A stretch of 64,000 bases of DNA from JAPPHA01 sp964291635 (GCA_964291635.2 OZ219894.1:124001-188000), one strand, 5' to 3'. Shown: positions 44,634 to 53,506, counted from the first letter of the stretch. Program-made: numbers and translations. Notes: generated from the letters alone by a model not told the origin.

Positions 44634-45521
44634 ATGATCATGTCCGCACCTGTTCGTTCCGCAATATGGATGTCGGGCGCCATGGTTTCGTTCATGCTCG
44701 TGGCCATCTCGGGACGCGAACTTGCGGGAAGGCTCGATACCTTCGAAATCATGTTTTTTCGTTCGCTGATCGGAATCGGGATCGTTGTCGGGGCATGTGC
44801 ATGGTCGGGAACGCTCAACCGGATATCCTCCAGGCGATTCGGGCTGCACGTGATTCGCAACGCCTTTCACTTCCTCGGGCAGAATCTCTGGCTTTATGCC
44901 GTAACGGTCATTCCGTTGTCGCAACTGTTCGCGTTCGAGTTTTCAACGCCGCTCTGGGTCGCCTTGTTCGCGCCGCTTTTCCTTGCGGAACGCCTGACGG
45001 CGACACGGTTGATTGCCGCAGGATTGGGATTCGCGGGAATCGTCATGATTGCACGCCCCGGGACGGCGCCGATCACGCCGGGCATAATTGCGGCGGGTTT
45101 CTGCGCCGTAGGGTTCGCAGGGGCCGTCATCGCGACCAAGCTCCTTTCCCGAACCGAGAGCATCGCATCGATCCTGTTCTGGCTCGTCGCCATGCAGACC
45201 GTTTTCGGCCTGGTTGCGGCCGGAGCGGACCTTCAGATGAGGCTGCCACAAGCGGACGATCTGATCTGGGTTTTTCTCATCGGGCTGTGCGGACTAGCCG
45301 CCCATTTCTGCTTGACCAAGGCCTTGACACTTGCACCCGCAACTGTCGTCGGGCCGCTCGACTTCCTGCGACTTCCCCTGATCGCGGTGGTCGGGTACCT
45401 CCTTTACGACGAGCCTGCCGAGTTGCTGGTTTTCGCCGGCGCCATCGTCGTATTCGGCGCCAACTACCTGAATGTCCGGGCCGAGCACCGCTCATTGGCC
45501 CGGAAAACGGCAGTTTCTTGA
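44634..45521 (+). CDS. EamA/DMT superfamily transporter
   Basis: This 295-residue membrane protein has about ten helices arranged as two EamA repeats. The first repeat includes FRSLIGIGIVVGACAWSG and PLWVALFAPLFLAERLTATR (about residue 102-121). The second includes SILFWLVAMQTVFGLVAAG and PLDFLRLPLIAVVGYLLYDE (about 242-261). Family members export amino acids or other metabolites. Here the substrate is unknown. The gene begins 73 bases after guaA and is followed by a P-loop protein gene 34 bases later. Confidence 0.9.
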   Translation: MIMSAPVRSAIWMSGAMVSFMLVAISGRELAGRLDTFEIMFFRSLIGIGIVVGACAWSGTLNRISSRRFGLHVIRNAFHFLGQNLWLYAVTVIPLSQLFAFEFSTPLWVALFAPLFLAERLTATRLIAAGLGFAGIVMIARPGTAPITPGIIAAGFCAVGFAGAVIATKLLSRTESIASILFWLVAMQTVFGLVAAGADLQMRLPQADDLIWVFLIGLCGLAAHFCLTKALTLAPATVVGPLDFLRLPLIAVVGYLLYDEPAELLVFAGAIVVFGANYLNVRAEHRSLARKTAVS

Positions 45522-45555
45522 TCTTTTCTGCCGTTTCAGGGTAGCAGCCTGTTTC

Positions 45556-46467
45556 ATGAGCAACCTGCACCAACGTCCCTACCTGATCCATGCCTCCGGC
45601 GACGCGTGGCGGTCGGCGCACCGGAAGCAGGTTGTCATCTACGGGATGTCAGGCCTTGGAAAGACCCACATTTCGAACATCCTGCGGAAATCCGGGGCCT
45701 GGTTCCACTACTCCGTCGATTATCGAATCGGCACCCGGTACATGGGCGAGTACATCGTCGACAACTTCAAGAAGAAGGCGATGAAGGATCCGTTTCTCGC
45801 GGAACTTCTCCGTTCCGACAGTATCGACATTTCCTCGAATATCCGGTTTGACAATCTCGAACCCCTGTCCACCTACATCGGAAAGCCCGGCGACCCCGCA
45901 AAGGGAGGGATTCCGTTCGACGAGTTCATGATTCGCCAGGGGCAGCATCTCCGGGCGGAAATTGACGCGATGGGTGAGACAGAGCATTTCGCAAGGCGGG
46001 CGAAGGACATTTACGATTACGACTGCTTCATCTGCGACACGTCCGGGTCCCTGATCGAGGTCGTCGACCCGCACGACACTGAAGACCCGGTGATCAGCAA
46101 ACTGTTCCGTGTCATGCTGCCGGTCTGGATCAAGGGTAGCGACACGCACATCCAGATGCTGATCGACAGGTTTTGCCGCAACCCGAAACCGATGTATTAT
46201 CAGCCCGAATTCGCGCGCGCGCTCTGGGACGAGTTCCTGGCAACGGAGCAGTGTTCACCCGAGACCGCCGATCCGGATCAATTCATCAGGTGGGGATACG
46301 AACGTCTTCTGGCATACCGAATCCCAAAGTACACGGCGCTGGCCGAGAACTGGGGCGTGACCATTTCGGCAGACGACGTCAGCCATGTTCGACATTCCGA
46401 TGATTTCGTGGAAATCATCGCCGATGAAATTGACCGGCTGGTTCAGCCCGCACGACCGGGCGCATAG
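45556..46467 (+). CDS. P-loop ATPase/kinase-like protein of unknown function
   Basis: This 303-residue protein begins with QVVIYGMSGLGKTHISNILR (about residue 27-46), a Walker A P-loop. The next block, SGAWFHYSVDYRIGTRYMGE (about 48-67), and the acidic YDYDCFICDTSGSLIEVVDP (about 155-174) could supply a Walker B-like strand. I chose ATG 45556, because the open frame from 45472 lies in the end of the transporter gene. I recognise the protein only as an ATPase. The lack of Sensor or transporter motifs argues against AAA+ or ABC membership, and it looks closer to small-molecule or nucleotide kinases. It ends 15 bases before metA, which may share its transcript. Confidence 0.75.
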   Translation: MSNLHQRPYLIHASGDAWRSAHRKQVVIYGMSGLGKTHISNILRKSGAWFHYSVDYRIGTRYMGEYIVDNFKKKAMKDPFLAELLRSDSIDISSNIRFDNLEPLSTYIGKPGDPAKGGIPFDEFMIRQGQHLRAEIDAMGETEHFARRAKDIYDYDCFICDTSGSLIEVVDPHDTEDPVISKLFRVMLPVWIKGSDTHIQMLIDRFCRNPKPMYYQPEFARALWDEFLATEQCSPETADPDQFIRWGYERLLAYRIPKYTALAENWGVTISADDVSHVRHSDDFVEIIADEIDRLVQPARPGA

Positions 46468-46482
46468 TCAGGCCTGACGCCG

Positions 46483-47421
46483 ATGCCAATCACCATCCCA
46501 GAAGAACTCCCGGCATTCGATATCCTTCGGAACGAGGGCGTCATGGTCATGTCCGAGGGACGGGCCGTCCGCCAGGACATTCGGCCGCTTCGGATCGGGC
46601 TGGTCAACCTGATGCCGAAAAAGGTCCAGACCGAGACGCAGTTCGCCAGGGTGATCGGTGCGACTCCCTTGCAGATCGAACTGACCCTGATCCGCATGTC
46701 TTTCCACCGGTCGAAGAATGCGCCGGCCGGTCACATGGAAGCCTTTTACCGTACGTTCCAGGAGGTGAAGGCGCAAAAGTTCGACGGGCTGATCATCACC
46801 GGCGCTCCCATCGAACATCTCGAGTTCACCGACGTCACCTACTGGGACGAGTTCGTCGAAATGATCAACTGGACCCAGACCCATGTGCACTCGACGTTCG
46901 GCATCTGCTGGGCCGGAATGGCGATGCTCAATTTCCACTACGGCGTGACGAAACACATGCTTGACGAGAAACTGTTCGGCTGTTTTCGCCACAAGACGAT
47001 CGCGCCTTCGTCTCCGTATCTTCGCGGCTTTTCCGACGACCTTGTCGTTCCCGTCAGTCGCTGGACCGAAATGTGTCCACGCGAAATGAGGGCGTGTCAC
47101 GAACTCGACATCCTCATCGAGTCACCTGTCGCCGGACCATGCCTGATCGAGGACAAGACGCACCGCTCGCTCTACATGTTCAATCATCTCGAGTACGACA
47201 GCGATACGCTGAGGCAGGAGTACGAACGGGACGTCAGCGCTGGCTCTCCCATCGAGGTACCGGTCGACTATTTTCCCGAAGACGATGCCTCCTGTTCGCC
47301 GCAGAACCGCTGGAGGGCCCACGGCCACCTGCTGTACGGAAACTGGATCAACCAGATTTACCAGTCCGTACCATTCGATATCTCGCTGGTCGGATCCGGC
47401 ACATGTACGGTGCCAACCTGA
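46483..47421 (+). CDS. metA: Homoserine O-acyltransferase MetA, predicted acetyl-CoA type
   Basis: This cytoplasmic enzyme acylates homoserine in methionine synthesis. The numbering matches the Escherichia coli enzyme exactly at key points: the nucleophile Cys142 in FGICWAGMAML and the His235/Glu237 pair in YMFNHLEYD. Residue 111, in ITGAPIEHLEF, is glutamate. Work on MetA proteins showed that Glu111 selects acetyl-CoA and Gly111 selects succinyl-CoA. This protein should therefore be a homoserine O-acetyltransferase although it belongs to the MetA (HTS) family. The length is 312 residues. It directly follows the P-loop protein gene, and no room exists for a riboswitch in the 15-base gap. Confidence 0.95.
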   Translation: MPITIPEELPAFDILRNEGVMVMSEGRAVRQDIRPLRIGLVNLMPKKVQTETQFARVIGATPLQIELTLIRMSFHRSKNAPAGHMEAFYRTFQEVKAQKFDGLIITGAPIEHLEFTDVTYWDEFVEMINWTQTHVHSTFGICWAGMAMLNFHYGVTKHMLDEKLFGCFRHKTIAPSSPYLRGFSDDLVVPVSRWTEMCPREMRACHELDILIESPVAGPCLIEDKTHRSLYMFNHLEYDSDTLRQEYERDVSAGSPIEVPVDYFPEDDASCSPQNRWRAHGHLLYGNWINQIYQSVPFDISLVGSGTCTVPT

Positions 47422-47619
47422 CGCGCGGAGCGACAAGCCATTCAACGCGAGGCACGCACGGCCGCTTTGGATGTCAGGCACTCATCATTGAGAGCGTGAG
47501 CGACTCTCGTTCAGACAGGCGTTCGCGCCGGATCAGGCGCACACGAAAAAAAGCGCGGTGTGTCATTTTGCGTCGGCGTAATGTACGTTCCGACGTGAAA
47601 TAGTACAGGGAGGATTGTC

Positions 47620-48504
47620 GTGGGTGACGAATCCTGTCCCAAACCGTTCGATAGCGGCATAACAAGATTCTACGAGCAATTCGCGCCGGAAGACGTCCGT
47701 TGCGCGATCAAGGATGCGCGCCGCGCCAGCATTCCGAACCCGTCCTATTCCTACGGGAAACGCTGGTGGCGGAAAAAGCACAACGCGACGTTGTATGGCC
47801 TGCGAGTCGAACTCGGAAAACTTCAGAATTGGGTCAAGGCAGGGGCAGCGCGTATCGCCATCGTCATCGAAGGCCGCGACGCGGCAGGAAAAGGCGGCAC
47901 CATCAAGCGGTTTCGCGAGTTGATGAATTCCCGGGGCGCCCGGGTCGTGGCACTCGGGAAGCCCCCGGGCCAGGAACGCGCCCAGTGGTTCTTCCGGCGT
48001 ACCGTTCTTCACTTGCCGAATGCCGGCGAAATCGTTTTCTTCGACCGTTCCCGGTACACCCGCGGCGTCATCGACCACGTATTCGGGTTCTGTCGGCCCA
48101 GTGAGCGCGAACGGTTCTTCAACCAGGTCAACGAGTTCGCGCACATGATCGTCAGCGACGACATATGCCTCATCAAGACCTGGTTCAACATCGGGCGCGC
48201 CGAGCAACCGCGCAGGTTTCTCGACCGGGAGCCGGACCGGCTGAAACACTGGAAACTATCGAAGATCGACGTTGCGGGGCTGTACAAGCGGGACGGGTTT
48301 GCGGCCGCAATTCGGAAGACCTTCGAGAGATCGGACAGTTCATGGGCTTCCTGGCGGGTCATTCCGGGCGACGACAAGTGCCGGGCCCGGGTGGCCGCGA
48401 CCCGGTCGGTTCTCGACAGGGTGCACGATCCGGACAAGGACGTGGCGTTCGCCCGCGGACCTGGCCCGAAAATCTCCGTTGGAACCCGGATGTTTGATGC
48501 CTAG
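47620..48504 (+). CDS. ppk2: Polyphosphate kinase 2 family protein, divergent
   Basis: PPK2 enzymes transfer phosphate between polyphosphate and nucleotides. The GTG start at 47620 has a GGGAGGA site upstream and yields 294 residues. Walker A is IEGRDAAGKGGTIKRF (about residue 87-102). The lid/Walker B region reads EIVFFDRSRYTRGVIDHVFG, where typical PPK2 proteins have DRSWYNRAGVERVMG, so two conserved aromatic/asparagine positions differ. LIKTWFNIGRAEQPRRF and DRLKHWKLSKID match the remaining core. It may be an atypical or weak kinase. The stop overlaps the TetR start by 8 bases, suggesting joint control. Confidence 0.87.
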   Translation: MGDESCPKPFDSGITRFYEQFAPEDVRCAIKDARRASIPNPSYSYGKRWWRKKHNATLYGLRVELGKLQNWVKAGAARIAIVIEGRDAAGKGGTIKRFRELMNSRGARVVALGKPPGQERAQWFFRRTVLHLPNAGEIVFFDRSRYTRGVIDHVFGFCRPSERERFFNQVNEFAHMIVSDDICLIKTWFNIGRAEQPRRFLDREPDRLKHWKLSKIDVAGLYKRDGFAAAIRKTFERSDSSWASWRVIPGDDKCRARVAATRSVLDRVHDPDKDVAFARGPGPKISVGTRMFDA

Positions 48505-49132
48505 CAGCCGAAAAGGATATCACCACGGCAATCTCAGGGAAGCGCTGGTCGATGCAACGCTGGAACTGATCGAGTCGAGAGGGCCTCTCGGGTTTACGCT
48601 TTCGGAGGCAGCGCGGCTGGCCGGAGTATCGCCCGCGGCACCGTACAGGCATTTCAGCGGGCGGGACGAACTCATTGCCGAGGTCGCGCGCCAGGGGTTC
48701 GAAATCTTCGCCGACCTTCTCGAATTCGCTCACGCAAAGGGCGGCCCCTCGGCACTGGCGTCGTTCGAAAACGTCGGCCGGGCTTACCTGACCTTCGCAC
48801 AAAAGAACCCGGGCCACTATATCGCCATGTTCGAGAGCGGCATTTCGATCAATGCAAACCCGGAACTCGCAGCGGTCGCCAATCGCGCGATGGGCGTCCT
48901 CGCCCGTTCTGCCGATGAACTTTCCCGCAGGCTTCCACGAAACCGAAGGCCACCCGGTTCGATGGTCAGCCAGCATATCTGGGCAATGAGCCATGGTGTC
49001 GTCGAGCTGTTCGCCCGCGGTGCCCCCGGAGCCCGCTCGTCGTTTTCACCGGAAGAACTGCTCGAAGCAGGCGTGGGGATCTACCTGCGCGGGCTCGGCA
49101 TCATTCCTTCCGATTCGCAAACGAAAGGCTGA
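48497..49132 (+). CDS. TetR/AcrR family transcriptional regulator
   Basis: This 211-residue repressor-type regulator starts at ATG 48497, overlapping ppk2 by 8 bases. The DNA-binding domain is at about residue 5-60, with YHHGNLREALVDATLELIES followed by the recognition region TLSEAARLAGVSPAAPYRHF. The C-terminal ligand domain contains FEIFADLLEFAHAKGG and WAMSHGVVELFARG, like the WHG-type TetR subgroup. Its target and inducer are unknown. Being co-transcribed with ppk2, it may control that operon. Confidence 0.9.
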   Translation: MPSSRKGYHHGNLREALVDATLELIESRGPLGFTLSEAARLAGVSPAAPYRHFSGRDELIAEVARQGFEIFADLLEFAHAKGGPSALASFENVGRAYLTFAQKNPGHYIAMFESGISINANPELAAVANRAMGVLARSADELSRRLPRNRRPPGSMVSQHIWAMSHGVVELFARGAPGARSSFSPEELLEAGVGIYLRGLGIIPSDSQTKG

Positions 49133-49314
49133 TCGCCGGAATCCAAGGTCAGGAGCCGGGTGTGTAATTCGCACGCGGCGGCGTTGCTTTCTCCTGGCAT
49201 TGCAGTTGCGCCATTTCCTGGCTCACGACATTGCGAGAGTTCGAGGCAGGATCAGTGGAACGCGCCGGCGAACGGCACAGATCGGCGGATTCTTTCATGG
49301 GAATGGTTGAAGCG

Positions 49315-50799
49315 TCACCACTCGGAGAGCCGCGGCGGCAGAGGATCCGCGGTAAAGGCCATGCGATGGGTCAGCTGCGTCAGGAGTTCTGCCTTTTTCG
49401 GCAGCGAATCGGGGTCCAGCCAAAGGTTGTTCATCTCCAACGGATCGCCGGCAAGATCGTATAATTCGCCATCGTCATGGGCATGGTCCACAACGATCTT
49501 GTGGGTTTCGGTTCGCAGCATCGTCAGTTGGGCCGCAGGACCGGCATGATAGGGCATTGCGTTATAGTACTCGCAATAGATCGATTGATCTCCCTCGAAG
49601 GGCACATCCCGATCCCCGAGCCAGCCAAAAACCGACCGCCCCTGCATTCCCGGGTGCGGCTGCCGGCCGGTTGCCTCCAGCAGTGTCGGCGCCAGATGGA
49701 CCAGTTCGAAGAGACCATCGAAGCGCCCGGGGGCGAATTTGCCAGGAAACCTGAATATAAGCGGAACGCGAATCAGCGGATCATAAAAATAGGGGCCCTT
49801 CAGATAGATGTTGTGATCACCCATCATCTCTCCGTGGTCGGACATGAAGACGACCAGGGTGTTTTCTGCCTGATCGGTCTCGTTCAATGCATCGAGGATG
49901 CGGCCTACCTGTTGGTCAACATGTTCGCACATCGCCCAATAGGCCGCCTTGACCAACTTGTGGTCCAAGGTGCTCATCTGTTGGCGCCCGAAACCGCCGA
50001 TAAATCCTTTGACCTGACCGTATGCACCTTCCGAATCCGTTTGCTGGTAAACCGGTTTGCGGCTGAGATCATCATCCATGGCAAGGGGCATCGGGATTTC
50101 CTCCAGCCGATCCAGGTATGGCGCCAGGAAAGACGGCGGCGGATCAAACGGATGGTGCGGTGCGTATATGTTCGCCATGTAGAACCAGGGGCTGTCACGT
50201 GACGCGTGTTTCGAGATGAATTCGGTTGCACGCGTCGCACACCACGCCGCCTCGGTCGAATTCTCCGGCATGCCGTTTTGCACCCACTGTGACAATTCGT
50301 GCGGCGTGGTTCGATACTCCAGTCCCTTTTCGGAGAGAAAGCGCGTGTAGTCCGAGTTCAATCCCCAAAGGTCGGATGGCGCCTGCGCCCAATTGAATTC
50401 GCCGAAGCCGTCATCGATCCTTGGCTCCGTGGCCGTGGCGATTTCCGGGGCTCCGGGTGCGAGATGGAATTTGCCGACCAATCCGGCAGCGTATCCCGCA
50501 TCGGCCACCAATCGGGAGATCGGCTTTTCGGTCGGCGGCATGATCTGGCCGTTCTGCCGCAATCGGGTCGTTCGCGGATACCGCCCGGTCAGAAAACTTC
50601 CCCTGCTCGGCGAGCAGACCGGGCTTTGGACAAAGGCGTTTTCGAACAGGACGCCCTGTTCGGCGAGGCGGTCAATGTTGGGTGTACAGACGATCGGGTT
50701 TCCATAGCAGCCAAGAGTGTCCGTCCGTTGCTGGTCGGTACAGAGAATCAGTATGTTCGGACGCTGTCGCATTCCAACGCTCCGACTGTCGCTGCTCAA
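49315..50799 (-). CDS. Type I sulfatase (arylsulfatase/choline-sulfatase-like)
   Basis: This 494-residue hydrolase of sulfate esters has a formylglycine site CSPSRGSFLTG (Cys about residue 62), which fits the C-x-P-S-R rule for modification by a formylglycine-generating enzyme. Metal ligands are in NILILCTDQQRTD (about 14-26) and VVFMSDHGEMMGDHNIYLKG (about 309-328). There is no signal peptide, so it acts in the cytoplasm on imported substrate. It diverges from the IclR regulator gene with 41 bases between starts, so the operator-like repeats there could control both directions. A second sulfatase ends the facing operon. Confidence 0.92.
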   Translation of the reverse strand: MSSDSRSVGMRQRPNILILCTDQQRTDTLGCYGNPIVCTPNIDRLAEQGVLFENAFVQSPVCSPSRGSFLTGRYPRTTRLRQNGQIMPPTEKPISRLVADAGYAAGLVGKFHLAPGAPEIATATEPRIDDGFGEFNWAQAPSDLWGLNSDYTRFLSEKGLEYRTTPHELSQWVQNGMPENSTEAAWCATRATEFISKHASRDSPWFYMANIYAPHHPFDPPPSFLAPYLDRLEEIPMPLAMDDDLSRKPVYQQTDSEGAYGQVKGFIGGFGRQQMSTLDHKLVKAAYWAMCEHVDQQVGRILDALNETDQAENTLVVFMSDHGEMMGDHNIYLKGPYFYDPLIRVPLIFRFPGKFAPGRFDGLFELVHLAPTLLEATGRQPHPGMQGRSVFGWLGDRDVPFEGDQSIYCEYYNAMPYHAGPAAQLTMLRTETHKIVVDHAHDDGELYDLAGDPLEMNNLWLDPDSLPKKAELLTQLTHRMAFTADPLPPRLSEW

Positions 50800-50830
50800 G
50801 CCTGTTGACGGAGAAAACCCGTTTGGCTAC

Positions 50831-50870
50831 TCTGTCAATAATGAAAGCAATTACTTTCAATAATGAAAGT
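50831..50870. promoter_or_regulatory. Tandem operator-like repeats at the IclR start
   Basis: A perfect inverted repeat of 7-base arms, ACTTTCA (50853-50859) and TGAAAGT (50864-50870), surrounds ATAA. A second, less perfect copy, TCTGTCA-ATAA-TGAAAG, lies at 50831-50847. The two centres are 22 bases apart, about two helical turns. The pair overlaps the first proposed start codon of the IclR gene and the short gap to the divergent sulfatase, which suits an autoregulated divergent promoter. Confidence 0.6.
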
Positions 50871-51698
50871 CAAGTGTGCGCGACGCTTGGGCAGATCAAG
50901 CCATACGCATTGTCGACCGGGCGCAGATCATTGCGATTGTTGGAAATCCTGGCCCGGCCGCCGCATGAAAAGAGCTTTTCGGATCTCGCTGAAGAAATGG
51001 ACCTGTCAGGTGCCTCGCTGACCCGGCTACTCAAGATGCTGGTCGATGAGGAATGGATCCGTCAGCGGCTAACAAGCAACCGCTACACTTTGGGATATCG
51101 AGCGCAGCGATTTGGACACGCGCTGCGAGGCTTCGGGCTGCAAAGCACGCAGGTTCAGCAGGGAACCGTTGCCAGCCTGGCATATAATGTCGGTCATTCA
51201 GCCTGCCTGGCCTCCTACCAGGGCGACTATTTCGTCATTACTGCAAAGACCGAGATTCACTATGGCTATCATTTCATCGACGTTTTCGCGCCTAATACAG
51301 ATTGGATAGACAACGGTATGGGCCAGGTTCTCCTGGCTTACCAACCCGATGGAGTCGCCAAGGCGATATATGATCGGCAGTACGGAATCGAACTTCCGGA
51401 TACCCACCTCGAGGGGTTCCAGCGAATCCGGGAACAGGGACATCTGGTCCGGCGCGAGGGCCCTGTCACGCGATTTTCGGTCGGTCTATCAAATCCAGTC
51501 ACCAGACAGGTCAGGGACGTGATGTCCGTCGCGGCCCTGAACACAAGCTCCGTGGATGTCGAAGGAATCCTGGCCCAGGTAACCAATGCCGCTTCCGAGG
51601 CTGCTAACCAGCTTCCGGAAGTATCACAGGAGTCGGCGAGTCTCGGGAATGAAAATCCGCAACAGGAAGAAGGAAAGGAACAATGCTTAACACTCTGA
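50841..51698 (+). CDS. IclR family transcriptional regulator
   Basis: This 285-residue regulator has an N-terminal winged helix (about residue 21-80; SLRLLEILARPP, FSDLAEEMDLSGASLTRLLK) and a C-terminal effector domain (GHSACLASYQGDYFVI, YHFIDVFAPNTDWIDNGMGQ, REQGHLVRREGPVTRFSVG). ATG 50841 lies within the operator-like repeats. GTG 50874, just after them, is an attractive alternative that loses only 11 residues and keeps the whole domain. The stop overlaps the binding-protein gene by 16 bases, so it is the first gene of the operon regulator, receptor, ATPase, permease, sulfatase. It probably senses the sulfate ester or its product. Confidence 0.92.
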   Translation: MKAITFNNESQVCATLGQIKPYALSTGRRSLRLLEILARPPHEKSFSDLAEEMDLSGASLTRLLKMLVDEEWIRQRLTSNRYTLGYRAQRFGHALRGFGLQSTQVQQGTVASLAYNVGHSACLASYQGDYFVITAKTEIHYGYHFIDVFAPNTDWIDNGMGQVLLAYQPDGVAKAIYDRQYGIELPDTHLEGFQRIREQGHLVRREGPVTRFSVGLSNPVTRQVRDVMSVAALNTSSVDVEGILAQVTNAASEAANQLPEVSQESASLGNENPQQEEGKEQCLTL

Positions 51699-52660
51699 CC
51701 AGGCGAATACTCGCGGCGTCAATTGCCCTGGTGGCCTCCACAGCAATCGCAAGCGCGCAGACGACTGTCCGGTACGCAACCGATGGCTACGGGATGGGCT
51801 CAACAATCGTCCTTGCATCCGAAAAGGGATATCTGATGGACGAAGGCATAAACCCCATCATCCAGACCTATGCCTACGGTGTCGACACGATCGATGCCGT
51901 ACTGGCCGGACAGGCGGATTTCGGGGTGGTGATCGGATTCCCGCTGCTGATCCGGTTCCAGGCTGGCACGTTGATTTCGCCATCGATCATCGGAAATTTC
52001 GTCCCTGGCTGGCACAAGCTCTATACGCGGACGGAACTCATGAACGCGGACGAATTCGAGGGCAAATCCTTCGCGATTGCGACAGGCACCGCCCAGGAAT
52101 TCGTGACTCGAAACTACATCAAATTGCTGGGACTTGACCCGGAAACGGACGTCAAGCTCGTCGATTTCGGCGATTTGTTCAGCATTGTCGGCGCATTGAA
52201 ATCTGGCCGAATCGATGCCGCATGGGTTTGGGGCGAAGGCGCGAAAACCATGAGTGAGGACGCGAATTTCGCCTTCATATCGGACGACAGTATCGTATCC
52301 GAGGGAGCAACCGCGTTGCTGGTGACCACAAAGGAATACGCCGGTGCCAATCACGATGCGATCGTCAGGACGCTCAAGGCATTGCAAAGGGCGACCGAAG
52401 ACGTTGCCGCTGACAGCGGCGCGGTCGCGACCATCGTTGCCGACAAGCTTGGCGCCGACAGTGAATTGGTAAAGCGGGCGATCGATCAGGCCCGGTATGA
52501 GCTGAGCTTCACTCCCAGTTTGGTGGACAACATGAGAGCCCAGCACGAATTCCTGCTCAATGCCGGAATGATCGAGTCATATGATCTGACGCCGTTGCTT
52601 CAATCCAAGGCGTTGGCCGAGGCCATCCCCTCGGCAGAGATCGACGCTTCACTCGAGTAG
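51683..52660 (+). CDS. ABC transporter substrate-binding protein, NitT/TauT (NMT1/THI5-like) type
   Basis: This 325-residue periplasmic receptor has the signal peptide MLNTLTRRILAASIALVAST, with cleavage likely after ASA (residue 25). The mature start TTVRYATDGYGMGSTIVLAS and the blocks VDTIDAVLAGQADFGVVIGF and EGKSFAIATGTAQEFVTRNY belong to the family that binds taurine, sulfonates, nitrate and pyrimidine precursors. Located between an IclR regulator and a sulfatase, its likely ligand is an organic sulfate ester. A perfect hairpin follows the gene. Confidence 0.92.
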   Translation: MLNTLTRRILAASIALVASTAIASAQTTVRYATDGYGMGSTIVLASEKGYLMDEGINPIIQTYAYGVDTIDAVLAGQADFGVVIGFPLLIRFQAGTLISPSIIGNFVPGWHKLYTRTELMNADEFEGKSFAIATGTAQEFVTRNYIKLLGLDPETDVKLVDFGDLFSIVGALKSGRIDAAWVWGEGAKTMSEDANFAFISDDSIVSEGATALLVTTKEYAGANHDAIVRTLKALQRATEDVAADSGAVATIVADKLGADSELVKRAIDQARYELSFTPSLVDNMRAQHEFLLNAGMIESYDLTPLLQSKALAEAIPSAEIDASLE

Positions 52661-52669
52661 CAACACCTT

Positions 52670-52711
52670 GACGGGCGGGGTGGCCGATGTCCGAGAGGTC
52701 TCCCGCCCGTC
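52670..52711 (+). terminator. Intra-operon hairpin after the binding-protein gene
   Basis: GACGGGCGGG (52670-52679) pairs exactly with CCCGCCCGTC (52702-52711). The 22-base loop can fold further through GAGA/TCTC. TTT follows. As in the other ABC loci here, it lies between receptor and ATPase genes, where it can reduce downstream transcript. Confidence 0.6.
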
Positions 52712-52735
52712 TTTGCATCATGACCGAGCCGACGA

Positions 52736-53506
52736 TTGGGTATTCAACTAAAAAACATTTGCTTTTCCTACACGCCGGCTTCGGATGATCCTCTCGTCCT
52801 CAAGAATATCGATCTCACGATCGACAATGGCGAGTTCCTTATCCTGCTGGGGCCGAGCGGTTGTGGAAAGTCCACATTGTTGCGGCTCATTGCCGGGTTC
52901 GATCATGCGACCACGGGAAGCGCGGAGGTGGACGGGTCCTCGATCGACGGCCCCGGCAAGGACCGGGGCATGGTGTTCCAGGATTTGGACAGTTCGCTCT
53001 TTCAATGGCTGACCGTCCGGCAAAATGTCGAGTTCGGTCTCAAGGTGAACCGCATCGAGGCAGGCGAAAGAAAAGAGCGCGCGAACGACGTGCTGCGAAT
53101 GGTGAACTTGACGGATCACGACCACAAGTTTCCGGATGCCCTGTCGGGCGGCATGAAACAACGAGTCCAGATCGCCCGAATGCTCGCCATGCGTCCAAAT
53201 ATCATGTTGATGGATGAGCCCTTTGCGGCGCTTGACGCCCAGACCCGGCAGATGCTTCAGAGACAACTCGTATCAATTTGGTCCGAGGTCAAACGCACGG
53301 CCATATACGTTACACACGACATTCGCGAGGCGATCAATCTGGGCCAGCGTATCGTACTGATGACCGCTGGGCCGGAAGCCGCCATCAAGCGTGAATATGC
53401 CGTCCCCCTCGAATATCCGAGGGATCAATCGGACCAGGTCTATATCGATCTTCTTCAAACCATCTCGAAAGACATCGAAGAGGAAGTCACAAAGGTTTGG
53501 TCATGA
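52736..53506 (+). CDS. ABC transporter ATP-binding protein, NitT/TauT type
   Basis: This 256-residue ATPase resembles TauB/SsuB. Walker A is GPSGCGKSTLLRLIAG (about residue 39-54), the signature is LSGGMKQRVQIARMLA (about 137-152) and Walker B is IMLMDEPFAALD. TTG 52736 is the only start codon between the upstream in-frame stop (52721) and the conserved N-terminus (GIQLKNICFSY), so an uncommon start is likely. The stop overlaps the permease ATG by 4 bases (ATGA). Confidence 0.92.
   Translation: MGIQLKNICFSYTPASDDPLVLKNIDLTIDNGEFLILLGPSGCGKSTLLRLIAGFDHATTGSAEVDGSSIDGPGKDRGMVFQDLDSSLFQWLTVRQNVEFGLKVNRIEAGERKERANDVLRMVNLTDHDHKFPDALSGGMKQRVQIARMLAMRPNIMLMDEPFAALDAQTRQMLQRQLVSIWSEVKRTAIYVTHDIREAINLGQRIVLMTAGPEAAIKREYAVPLEYPRDQSDQVYIDLLQTISKDIEEEVTKVWS

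Noticed and set aside
46468..46482. SAM riboswitch before metA
   Set aside because: Only 15 bases separate metA from the preceding gene, and no aptamer-like structure was seen in the end of that gene.
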